Positions 42,501 through 50,631 of a stretch of 64,000 bases of DNA are shown here, piece by piece. The stretch is from Dendrophyllia cribrosa (taxonomy: Eukaryota; Cnidaria; Anthozoa; Scleractinia; Dendrophylliidae). Made by a program: the position numbers and the translations under genes. The stretch covers positions 28,724,973 to 28,788,972 of the forward strand of contig JAJLRJ010000005.1 of NCBI GenBank assembly GCA_024195265.1. The letters run 5' to 3'. How positions within the stretch are numbered: position 1 is the first letter of the stretch; every line of letters begins with the position of its first letter. Below the pieces are notes generated by a model. The model was not told the origin of the DNA and ran no database searches. It worked only from the letters and a program-made list of their open reading frames with translations.

Positions 42501-42888
42501 GGGCTGAACTCGTTTTAAATCGGGATCATTGGCGGCTTTCTTGTACAGGTCGACCGGGTTAACATTGCACTGTGCCCTTGTGTCTGGCTGAATACGTAGA
42601 CAGTTCCCAGAGTCCAGTTGTAGAGTCACGAGCTGCGAGTCGTCCAGCGTGACAGCGGCGATGTCACTTATCATGTATAGCTCCTCAGAGTCCTCGTCAG
42701 GATCGAAATCTTCGTCGAGAGCCTTTACGCTTGGGGTCGATCGGTTTTGTACCTCGACGCTTTCCACTGCGGCACACCGCTGCGAAATGGCCGAGTTTTC
42801 CACAGACACTGCATATCTTTCCGCGGGCCATGCACTTATCGGGGTCATTATTTTTCCGTTGCAAAAATGTCTGTAAAGGTTTGAACAC
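39503..42888 (-). pseudogene. Ty3/gypsy pol polyprotein, degenerate
   Basis: On the minus strand in order: a CCHC knuckle (CSVCGKLGHFAAVC, near 42770-42810), an aspartic protease-like region whose catalytic triad reads DTRA instead of DTGA (near 42580), reverse transcriptase with KLRLCLDPKDLNRAI and catalytic VVADDFVV (near 41690), RNase H with QCDASQSGLGAALL-type sequence (41100-41300), and integrase with an HHCC-like start, DLCDLNGRTLLVISDY and VTDNGPQFAS (40160-40700), ending at 39503. Frame breaks occur near 42100, 41500 (a poly-C tract), 41336 (stop), 41020-41236 and 40160. Gag is missing apart from the knuckle. The copy is dead. Confidence 0.85.
41510..41538. repeat. Poly-C tract inside the gypsy RT/RNase H region
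   Basis: About 27 C's (G's on the coding strand) interrupt pol just after the RT domain, where the flanking code otherwise reads straight on to VDPAKVKAIREM. Confidence 0.85.
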
Positions 42889-43158
42889 TGCTTTTCAAAT
42901 TTTTAATGTTGTTACTAAAAATAGGTGGCACTTATGACGTCATACTTTCAAGAAAAGCCAAAAAAGCCTTCACAATGGTAAAAATTTAAAGAAAAATTTT
43001 CTCAAATGAAGATATTCTAATGTCTTGCTTCATTTAGAATATAAACTACTCCTCTGTGAGCCAAAAAATGAGATTTACAACCTTCCGGGAGGAAAAGCCC
43101 TAGCAACCGACCATCGTGTCGGTTTTGTACCTCGACGCTTTCCACTGCGGCACACCGC
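42741..43158. repeat. 40-bp direct repeats at 42741-42780 and 43119-43158
   Basis: The same 40 bases (TCGGTTTTGTACCTCGACGC followed by TTTCCACTGCGGCACACCGC) occur twice, 378 bp apart. The first lies in the gypsy knuckle coding region. The second fuses to the start of a Q-rich plus-strand ORF. Confidence 0.9.
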
Positions 43159-43369
43159 AATGGCTGTTGCTCGTAAGGAGGAGATCGTACTGAAAGAGAA
43201 ACAGCAAGATGCTGAAAGCAAAAGGCACCAGGACTTTTTGGAATTAATGCAGCAACAACAGCAACAACAGCATCAGCAAATGCATAGTATGCAAACTATG
43301 CTGTTGCAACAACAGCAGCAGCAAAGTCAACTGATGCTGGCCCTCTTGTCCAAGTTTGAGCATAAATAA
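43159..43369 (+). pseudogene. Q-rich ORF fragment, possibly Harbinger ORF1 C-terminus
   Basis: From ATG 43160 the frame encodes MAVARKEEIVLKEKQQDAES and two glutamine-rich blocks, ending LALLSKFEHK. Charged, coiled-coil-like Q-rich ends of this kind occur in Myb/SANT-type accessory proteins of PIF/Harbinger elements, and a Harbinger transposase lies 900 bp away. The DNA-binding domain is missing, so the link is only positional. Confidence 0.35.
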
Positions 43370-44278
43370 TTTTCATGAACCCACTGGTTATTTTATGCAG
43401 ATTTGTTGCTGTTGTTGTTGATCAATTCAGAAATGATTGGGTGTGCTGAATATCTAGTTCATGAACTACTTGTGGATCTGAATCATTCACCTAAAATTGT
43501 GTTTTGTGCGTTTGAGGGTTAGTTCTAGATAAATTGATACTTTGTTATGTATATTTTTTGAGAACATTCAACTATTGCATTTCTCAGGACTGAGACACCA
43601 CCTAGCTCGCAGCTAGCCTGTATTGTATATACCCAGGGACCACCTGATAAGGGGATTTATTGGGTTAAAAATAGCTTGTTTTTTGTGTTAAAATAAAAAG
43701 GCACCTTTGTACCACAAAATATATTTCTTTTTTATTGGTTGTTTAACATAGCATTTTAAAACTTGGGGGGAGGAGGAGCGTGAGGGGCATGACAAGTACA
43801 ATTGCTAGGCACTAGTGTTAGCAGTGTTGTTTTTTCTGGTGCATCCATGATCCTCCTCACTGGCACAATGATCATGGTCATGCCTAAACAAACATAGCAT
43901 ACAGCTGGTCTATGCAGGGTTTATTTAACAGGAATAGACAACCGATACACAGGGCTGTGCTCTAGCAGTGCCGGGGTGCCCCAAGCGACTAACATCTGTC
44001 CTGGGGCGACAAGACAAACTTAATTTTTATACAAAATGTCAATGCATGGCACCCCAAATTTCATACATGTAGGTGCTGGCCTTCCCATGATTTTACTGAG
44101 AACACAGCCTTGATACAGGAAATGTGGGTTCAGTGATATCAGACATTCCAAAAGTCCTTGTCTTAAATGTTTTCTTTATAAATCAACTCACAATAATTTT
44201 TCTTAAACTAAAAATTAGGCAAATTTCAGTTTCTGTAGATGTTTATAATTACAACTGAGTAGTGCTGACATGTACAAG
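43370..44278. other. Non-coding stretch, no gene seen
   Basis: AT-rich DNA between the Q-rich fragment and the 3' end of the transposase. No supported ORF. Confidence 0.5.
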
Positions 44279-45082
44279 CTACACAAAATAGCCTTGAAGA
44301 GTTGGTGGATCCACAGAAAAGAAATCAGAAGTTTGATTATGATAAAGGCATGTAAGGGCATTTCTTATAATTGTAGCAACAAGGTACATTTTCCCTATTG
44401 AGGACAAGCCAATCTTTAAATCTTTTTTGAAATCAAGAAACTTAAAATAATTTACAATGTCCCCAAATAGCCATTCAACAGATACGCGTAGAGCGCTCAT
44501 GGCAGCATTAAACTCTTGCATCTGTGGTGTGAGTATGGCGTTTCGGAATGGACACTGCAATGTACTCTCGGTGGGTATGCTGGGTCTTCATATAGACATA
44601 AGGGCTGGCCTGTTAAGGAAAAGGCATTCCTCTGTAGATCTGTCAGTAGACCAGAGTCTGCCAACATCCCAGCATCATGTTTTCTTCCTTCTGCAATAGC
44701 AACAACACTAAGTTTACAAACAAACAAACTAGATAGTTAATCAACACTGGCTTGGTTTTGAGCTTGAACCCCACCTCGCCCCATGCTTCTTCCCCCTCCT
44801 CTCTGACGTATTTTCTTGATGCCAACAATTTAATGTACTTTGTTTGTTTGATTGATTGATTGATTTACCTACTGGTCCATACATATGTGCTATCATCCCT
44901 GATGGTAAGACGACCGACTGAAATTTCAAGGCGTGCACCCTCTTGTGACCATTGTATAGCACTCTTTGCTGCTCACCAGGCCGGCATACTGGTCTGACCG
45001 TGCCGTCAATGAAACCGAAGCAGTTGTCAAATGGAGCACCTTTCATGGAAATAGCATCGCAATACATCTGAAGAGAGGCAGG
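44279..45082 (-). pseudogene. PIF/Harbinger (HARBI1-like) transposase, 3' half
   Basis: The minus-strand exon 45082-44869 encodes NCFGFIDGTVRPVCRPGEQQ and YNGHKRVHALKFQSVVLPSG, with the first catalytic Asp in FIDGT. It ends at a GT donor (44868), and a 178-bp intron runs to an AG acceptor at 44691. The second exon gives EGRKHDAGMLADSGLL, LCLYEDPAYP (second Asp), then after a one-base loss near 44565 continues in another frame with SVEWLFGDIVNYFKFLDFKK (catalytic Glu region) to the stop at 44279. The DDE set is present but the frameshift disables it. The 5' half lies 17 kb away at 62281-62657. Confidence 0.8.
45078..45082. repeat. Target-site duplication, left copy (GCAGG)
   Basis: GCAGG directly abuts the left TIR and is repeated at 62281-62285. 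Counting one copy once restores the transposase frame. Confidence 0.85.
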
Positions 45083-46841
45083 AGTAGTAAGGGGGGGCTA
45101 GGAGGGAAATGGTCATTTTTTCCTAACCACGCCCATGTTGGATTTTGAAATGGGGAAATGGTCAAAAGTCCCTATATACGTCATCGCTGACGTCAGCTGA
45201 CGTTAACCCAACGTTATATAGGGGATTTTGACTAGAATTATTTTTCAATTTTTTTTCAAATTTTTTTGAATTTTTTTTTGAAGTTTTTTTTTCAATTTTT
45301 GATTTATATAGGTGATTTTGAGTATCGAATTTTTTCAAAAAATTTTTTGCTTTTTTTCAAAAATTTTTTCAAATTTTTTTTTTTTTTTTTGGGGGAAGTG
45401 GTCAAATTTCCCTGTGTACGATCCTCCTGGGGAATGAATTGGGGAAGTAGTCAAAATCCCCAATATGAAAGAAGAAGCCCACACAAAGATGAAAGTTCAA
45501 TAACGTGTTTAATGAAAATCATCAACAAGAAAAAATTTCAAGGATTAACGCTTTCTTCTTTTCTTGAGTAACTTTCCGATCGGGGTTTGAGCAAAATTTA
45601 TCTGGATGTTATGGTGATAAAAGCGCTTATCATCGAGCGCTGAATAATTCTTTTAACAGAACATAATACAAGCAATCACTTGGTAATTAGACCGCATGAA
45701 AACCTTCAGGGCAAAAAATTCAAAGTCAGACATTTTCCGCGAAGACGTGTCGTAAATCAGGTTCTCTTTCTCTTTCGATTCCATCGCATGTTAGAACGAA
45801 AATCATCTTGGCTCGCCTCCGGGACATTCCGTGAATGAAAAAAAAAAAAAAAAAATAGTTTGAATTCAATACTCGCAGAAAACTCGTTTGAAAGAAGAAA
45901 CGTGAAAGTATTTTAAACAAATCAAATTTTCCTCGCATGACGAATCGAGCAAAGACAAACAAACAAACTACGAACCTGCGGAAGGATTTTGCAGTACAAA
46001 AATCCCTTTCTTTTGCCGAAAAGGTTGTCCTTTTTCCAAAGCCACCTCTTAAACCTTCCACGAGGAGAGTTGTCTGATTTTTTAGCGAGGAACCATCTTT
46101 GTTTTCACGCCGTGAAAAAATCTTTCTTGTCTTTCTCAGAACAGCGTTTCCCTGGAAAAACCGGCATGACGAATCGAGCAAAGACAAACAAACAAACTAC
46201 GAACCTGCGGAAGGATTTTGCAGTACAAAAATCCCTTTCTTTTGCCGAAAAGGTTGTCCTTTTTCCAAAGCCACCTCTTAAACCTTCCACGAGGAGATTT
46301 GTCTGATTTTTTAGCGAGGAACCATCTTTGTTTTCACGCCGTGAAAAAATCTTTCTTGTCTTTCTCAGAACAGCGTTTTCCTGGAAAAACCCGGCTTACG
46401 CCATCACTTGGCTCCAGACCACGCGCGAACCACAGCGGGACCTGGCTCGACGATAAAAGAGTTTAAATTGAAATCGTCTCGTCCCAAGTGTTTGCGATAA
46501 TCTTGCACCCATTACTGTTTTCTTCTGCCGAGCAGCTCGTCTGGCTTTGCGTTGTAAGCGAATGAGAGAAGAATGAAAAAAGAACAAAGCGCGAGCCTTT
46601 ATAAAGGGAAAAAAAGCTGACGCCACCCCTCAGGCTACGAGGAAGCCCTTCGCTGACGTCTCTTGTCTTTGAAGGGCAATTTGTTTTGTCAACCAAGCGT
46701 TTCCAGAAAGTGAGAGTGCTTTTTGTTTTGTGTTTTTCTTGCTTGTTTTTCGTTTTCTTGTTTTCGAATGTTCTTGTTGATTTTTTTCATTACGTTTTTG
46801 ACTTTTTTTTTTTTGATGAATTCTTATTCAAATAACCGGTT
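45083..46841. repeat. Left terminal inverted repeat, ~1,759 bp
   Basis: Inverse of 60412-62280. From the outside: G-rich end, a 40-bp section with TGACGTCAGCTGACG, an A/T homopolymer-rich section (45230-45400), a unique section, two 229-bp tandem repeats (45935-46163, 46164-46392), an outward-facing TATA box (46596-46603), and an inner edge at AACCGGTT. Confidence 0.9.
45935..46392. repeat. Tandem 229-bp repeat in left TIR
   Basis: GCATGACGAATCGAGCAAAG starts at 45935 and again at 46164. The two units are nearly identical through AGAACAGCGTTT(T/C)CCTGG. The mirrored pair is in the right TIR (about 61003-61450). Confidence 0.85.
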
Positions 46842-46861
46842 CGCTGACGCCATTTCTTCAT

Positions 46862-46868
46862 TATAAAA
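46862..46868 (+). promoter_or_regulatory. TATA box of the GRF-protein gene
   Basis: TATAAAA lies 21 bp inside the left TIR edge, about 65 bp before the ATG at 46933, with a pyrimidine-rich CTCATTCTCCAG in the expected start region. Confidence 0.6.
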
Positions 46869-46932
46869 ATCGCTCCCCAAGTTCATTTTCACTCATTCTC
46901 CAGCTGAAGAACAAGAAGAAGGAAAGAAGAAG

Positions 46933-47715
46933 ATGCCGAAGAAGATGCCATTTGAAGAAAAAGTTTACGTAGCCCCGAAGCGGAAATCCACCAAACCTGC
47001 GAAAGTTCCTGCGGGAAAGAAAAGAAAGAAAGAAAATGTTAAAGATATCATTAACAAAGCTAAAGATGTCGTAGAGTACATCACAATTGAAGCAGAAGGA
47101 AGAGCAAATGAAGCACCATTGGCATCAATAGCCCCGTTTATACCTGACGCTCACACAGAAGTGAATGAACCTCTTATTCAAGATGTGGATCTAAACGTGG
47201 AACAACAAAATGCTGTCAATGCAATTGTTGGCAGCATTGGTCACATCACCCAGATGCAAATTGAGGATGCAGCTTCCAATAAGAACATTTTTTTATTCTG
47301 CCCCTTTCATCTTGGACATTTGGAACAGAGAGTCAGCTCCCCAAACGGGTTTTGTTATCTGAAATGCCCTTATCAAGATTGTTGTGTGATCTGCGCAAAA
47401 GACAAGGCAGAGCTTTACATGCAAACTGTTCACGCTCAGTTGAATAGGGACATTAAGGAAAACTGGAAGCCTTTGCGTTGTTTCTGCAATGAAGTCTTGA
47501 CCCTGAAGCAAAGCAATTCTGAGAAGAATCCAGGTCGAATCTATCTTGCTTGCAGAAAGAGAGAGTGTAAATACTTCCAATGGGGTGATCTCCCTTTGAA
47601 CGAGAAAAACGGAGACCATCACTTTAACCATGATCCCTTCCCTCTCCCCATGAAAGAATATGCAGGCAAAACCTTGATCAGAGATGCATGTGGCGCTTCA
47701 AACTTGTTTTCCTGA
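46933..47715 (+). CDS. GRF zinc-finger protein, 260 aa
   Basis: A very basic N-terminus with nuclear-localisation-like clusters (GKKRKKENVK) is followed by an acidic linker. A Cys/His cluster (CPFHLGHLEQ...CPYQDCCVIC...H) spans residues 122-165. A GRF-type zinc finger (LRCFCNEVLTLK then NPGRIYLACRKRECKYFQWG) spans about 178-219. GRF fingers bind nucleic acid, often single-stranded, and occur on DNA-repair and replication proteins. It is the first gene inside the left TIR with its own TATA box, so a DNA-transaction role is plausible. Just after the stop, another frame (47702-47843) stays open with a charged, coiled-coil-like sequence. That suggests a frameshifted C-terminal extension. Confidence 0.7.
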   Translation: MPKKMPFEEKVYVAPKRKSTKPAKVPAGKKRKKENVKDIINKAKDVVEYITIEAEGRANEAPLASIAPFIPDAHTEVNEPLIQDVDLNVEQQNAVNAIVGSIGHITQMQIEDAASNKNIFLFCPFHLGHLEQRVSSPNGFCYLKCPYQDCCVICAKDKAELYMQTVHAQLNRDIKENWKPLRCFCNEVLTLKQSNSEKNPGRIYLACRKRECKYFQWGDLPLNEKNGDHHFNHDPFPLPMKEYAGKTLIRDACGASNLFS

Positions 47716-47843
47716 CTTAAAGAAACAAGAAGAGCAAAAGAAACGCGCAAAGCAGACGGAATCAGCGAGAGTGATCCAAGAAGCCTTTCCAAACACTTTT
47801 GGCTCTAGTCAGCCAAGTCACCCAAAATGTACTACTCTTTTTT
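47702..47843 (+). pseudogene. Possible frameshifted C-terminal extension of the GRF protein
   Basis: In the frame one base on from the GRF ORF, codons read TCFPDLKKQEEQKKRAKQTE then SARVIQEAFPN to a TGA at about 47843. Base composition and charged content look coding. AATAAA follows at about 47906, which would serve either version. Confidence 0.4.
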
Positions 47844-48038
47844 GAAAAAAACGTTTGAAAAAACTTATCATTATTGCTATAAAAGGTTTAAATTGTTTGA
47901 ATGTTGAATAAAAATGAAACTGGGCAAAAAGGTTGTTTGATCTCTTGTGGAATTGGGGTCGATGGCGAGTCATGCCATGGGTATGTTCCTCTTTGTATAG
48001 ACGCTGTAAAGAAGGGTTGAAACCTATTCCAATAGAAG

Positions 48039-48191
48039 ATGTTCGACAAACAATTGTTGTCGAAATACAATGATTCCAAAGCTATAGGCAGTTTAAGAGG
48101 AGTGGCACGATTTGCATCCTCCCAGGGAATTCCGCTGGGTCGAGCCAAACAATTGTTACAACAACATCCGCAAGAATTTAAACATGTTTGA
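48039..48191 (+). pseudogene. Orphan 50-aa ORF resembling the integrase N-terminal domain
   Basis: ATG to TGA encodes MFDKQLLSKYNDSKAIGSLR then GVARFASSQGIPLGRAKQLL and QQHPQEFKHV. The layout (short tyrosine start, S-x-R/G-G-V turn, a helix, a terminal Q-x-P-x-x-F) parallels the first 60 residues of the integrase at 49509. It could be a remnant of a second integrase gene or a stand-alone domain. The similarity is by eye only. Confidence 0.35.
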
Positions 48192-48428
48192 TGTCCACCA
48201 TGTTTTGTAATCCCACGCCACTTTGAAAACCAAGACTAAGACAACAGAGGTTTCATTCACATTGCACCAACGTTTTACTCAATAAAAAAAGTAAAGAGAA
48301 GAAAACATGGCTGCGATTGACAACAATGGCAAAAAAAAAACATTGATCAAACGGTTTTTTTTTTCATTGAGCTTGAGGCTCGTGGGTCGTTTGTCCTCTC
48401 ATGCAAACTTCGACGACCGTCAGTTTTT
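48192..48428. other. Short intergenic stretch
   Basis: Contains AATAAAAAAAG near 48281 and a Kozak-like ATG at 48307 opening a 63-codon frame that overlaps the minus-strand gene. I do not accept that frame as a gene. Confidence 0.4.
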
Positions 48429-48965
48429 TTATGGATCTAATCCCAAGTCCTTGCACGAGGAGCTGTCATCGCTGTCCACCTCATCTGTCCAATTATGACC
48501 TAATTTCAGGCGCTGCCAGTCAAACACTTCATCGATGTTGACGTGCGTCAATCCTAATAGTTCATAGGTAAAGAACAGATCTTGACGTCGGAAGGATAAA
48601 ATTTCTTCCAAAATGCGTACGGTGACCACATCGGTTGACAACATGTTGCGCACAAATTGACAGTTTTCAGGGGTCCAGATCGGGTGTACGATACCATTTT
48701 CATGCAGCTGATGCACCCATTCGTCGTACACATCTGGAAAAGTGACTTGTCGAAGAGCCCTACTAATGTTAGCTCGTAGATCGTGTAAGAACAACAAGGC
48801 TTCGGGTGACCAAATGGGGTTATCGGGCGGTTTCAATACCACATGATGTTGCATGCATTTTAATAATGCTACAATCCACCAACGCCGCCAAGGGCGAGCA
48901 TTCAGACTCTGCGTAAACTCACTCTGAGAGTCCACTACCCCTTGACTCGTGAAAGGAGAAGTCAT
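48429..48965 (-). CDS. Orphan minus-strand protein, 178 aa
   Basis: The only gene of the element on the minus strand. It has aromatic-rich helices (PWRRWWIVALLKCMQHH, WVHQLHENGIVHPIWTPENC, LFFTYELLGLTHVNIDEVFD) and a Ser/Asp-rich acidic end. I recognise no family. TATATAAG lies on its strand at 49003-48996, about 30 bp before the ATG, giving a very short leader. A second TATA for the plus-strand genes lies back-to-back at 49037, so this is a divergent promoter region. A regulatory or replication role is possible but is only a guess. Confidence 0.65.
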   Translation of the reverse strand: MTSPFTSQGVVDSQSEFTQSLNARPWRRWWIVALLKCMQHHVVLKPPDNPIWSPEALLFLHDLRANISRALRQVTFPDVYDEWVHQLHENGIVHPIWTPENCQFVRNMLSTDVVTVRILEEILSFRRQDLFFTYELLGLTHVNIDEVFDWQRLKLGHNWTDEVDSDDSSSCKDLGLDP

Positions 48966-48995
48966 GTTTGGTGTAAAAAAGACTAAACGTTATCC

Positions 48996-49044
48996 TTATA
49001 TAGAAAACGCGAACTGTCAGTCCTACCAAAATCTTCTATAAAAA
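48996..49044. promoter_or_regulatory. Divergent promoter with two TATA boxes
   Basis: Minus-strand TATATAAG (48996-49003) and plus-strand TATAAAAA (49037-49044) stand about 35 bp apart and face away from each other. Confidence 0.6.
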
Positions 49045-49117
49045 AAAGAAACGACAAGGTATCAAAACAAATGGTAACACGTCAACAAAGAACACTTCAG
49101 CGCGCGAGATTAAAAAA

Positions 49118-49504
49118 ATGTCGAGAACGTCTGACGCCCAGATTGCTTTAAAAGATTGGTTGGGATGTGCCATTCTCTTTTTAGAAAGAGTCGACCCCCA
49201 TTCTTTGGTGGACTTCAGCGATGATGCGTTACAAGAGCTAGAACCGGACGTAGCGTTTGCGCAACTGGTGACCAGAAACAAAGAGAAGAACGAACCGTTT
49301 ACTTTGCTTCATTTGATGGCTTATTTAAGCGTTATGCGTCAATGTTTGTCCCTGGACGCTTACCGTGAACATCGTCGTTGGATATTTAAGCAACAACAAC
49401 AAGCATACATACCTAGTTTTGGACGTTTTGTGGCTCAATTTACAGTGAGTCTGACCCGGCGATTGATCCCTTTGGTGGTGCGCACCTGTTTGTTCCCCAT
49501 CTAA
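49118..49504 (+). CDS. Orphan protein, 128 aa, upstream of integrase
   Basis: Mostly helical, with an acidic middle (DFSDDALQELEPDVAF) and a Q-run. The C-terminus is hydrophobic and basic (VAQFTVSLTRRLIPLVVRTC). No family recognised. The start is chosen at the ATG after an A-run; an earlier ATG at 49071 is in another frame. The stop at 49502-49504 is separated from the integrase ATG by only four A's, so the two are probably co-expressed. Confidence 0.55.
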   Translation: MSRTSDAQIALKDWLGCAILFLERVDPHSLVDFSDDALQELEPDVAFAQLVTRNKEKNEPFTLLHLMAYLSVMRQCLSLDAYREHRRWIFKQQQQAYIPSFGRFVAQFTVSLTRRLIPLVVRTCLFPI

Positions 49505-49508
49505 AAAA

Positions 49509-50627
49509 ATGAAGAAGGCCGAGGAGATGAGTCCTTTGGAAGACTTGTATTTGGATCTGGAGAGTCCTTACGCGTTGAGTGGAAATTTCAAGGAATTGAC
49601 CAAGGTGGCCCGCGACACGTTGGACGTCTCACCCAGCCAGGCGCAAACGTATTTACAAGGAGAACCCACTTTCACGTTACACCGTCCTCGTCAGGTACGA
49701 TTTCCACGCAGCAAGACGGTCGTGCCTCCGCAAGTGGATTATACCTGGCAGGCGGATCTTGTGGAAATGCAGGATGCCAAACTCATTGCCCAAAACAAAC
49801 GCACCCGATACCTACTGACGGTCATCGATGTGTTGTCCAAATATGCATGGGTCATTGCCTTAAAAAGCAAGAAAGGCAAGGCCACGGCAGATGCCTTTCG
49901 TTATTTGTTGGAGAATTCAGGAGGACGTAAGCCCGTCAACTTGCAGACGGATCAAGGGAAAGAATTCTACAACCAACACATGAAGCAATTACTGGACGAG
50001 TATAACATTCACCACTATTCCACTCGAGGTGAACCCAAAGCTGCTGTGGTCGAACGTTTCAATCGCACTTTGAAGGAATTGATGTACAAGTACATGACAG
50101 CTCGCAACACCCCCAAATATTTGGAGGTCTTACCCTTGTTGGTGGACAAGTACAACACGCGCATTCACAGCCGCACTCAAATGGCCCCGGCCGATGTCAC
50201 TGACGACAATGCCTCGGTGGTCTGGAAGCGGTTGTTCAAACCCACCCCTGCCTTAGACCCTTACAAGTTTCGACCGGGGGATTTTGTGCGCACCACAAAA
50301 CCCGTCAAGGGTAAAAAGAGTGCCTTTTCCAAGAGTTATCGGGGTAATTGGTCGCAAGACGTGTACACGGTGACCGATCGTCAACGGTCCTTGTACGATG
50401 GTGTGAATTATTATAAGTTGGACACTTGGAAAGGTGATAAAGTACCTGGACGATTTTATGAACCTCAACTGCAAAAAGTACGAGCTGTACCCAACCAATG
50501 GCGGGTGAGTAAAAAGCTTAAATACAAGGGACGCGGACCCACTCGTCAAGTGTTAGTTAACTGGCAAGGACTTGCTCCCGATTATCAAACGTGGATACCC
50601 GTCAAAGAGTTAAAAAAGTCCTCGTAA
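49509..50627 (+). CDS. Retroviral-type integrase with chromodomain, 372 aa
   Basis: This enzyme inserts the linear element into chromosomal DNA. Residues 1-70 form the N-terminal domain typical of Polinton integrases (ending TFTLHRPRQVRF). The catalytic core has Asp83 (TWQADLVEM), Asp148 (LQTDQGKEF) and Glu182 (AAVVERFNRTLKE), a complete DDE set with about 33 residues between the last two. A basic, SH3-like region follows (FRPGDFVRTTKPVKGKKSAF). Residues 320-365 form a chromodomain-like end (LVNWQGLAPDYQTWIPVKEL), which in related elements is thought to steer integration. The frame is intact. A 5-bp target duplication fits this class. Confidence 0.92.
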   Translation: MKKAEEMSPLEDLYLDLESPYALSGNFKELTKVARDTLDVSPSQAQTYLQGEPTFTLHRPRQVRFPRSKTVVPPQVDYTWQADLVEMQDAKLIAQNKRTRYLLTVIDVLSKYAWVIALKSKKGKATADAFRYLLENSGGRKPVNLQTDQGKEFYNQHMKQLLDEYNIHHYSTRGEPKAAVVERFNRTLKELMYKYMTARNTPKYLEVLPLLVDKYNTRIHSRTQMAPADVTDDNASVVWKRLFKPTPALDPYKFRPGDFVRTTKPVKGKKSAFSKSYRGNWSQDVYTVTDRQRSLYDGVNYYKLDTWKGDKVPGRFYEPQLQKVRAVPNQWRVSKKLKYKGRGPTRQVLVNWQGLAPDYQTWIPVKELKKSS

Positions 50628-50631
50628 AAAA

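Noticed and set aside
45726..46696. ORFs of 60-150 codons in the TIRs
   Set aside because: They come from tandem repeats, overlap in several frames and strands, and resemble no family.
48307..48498. 63-codon plus-strand ORF with Kozak-like start
   Set aside because: No family resemblance, no clear TATA box, and it overlaps the end of the minus-strand gene.
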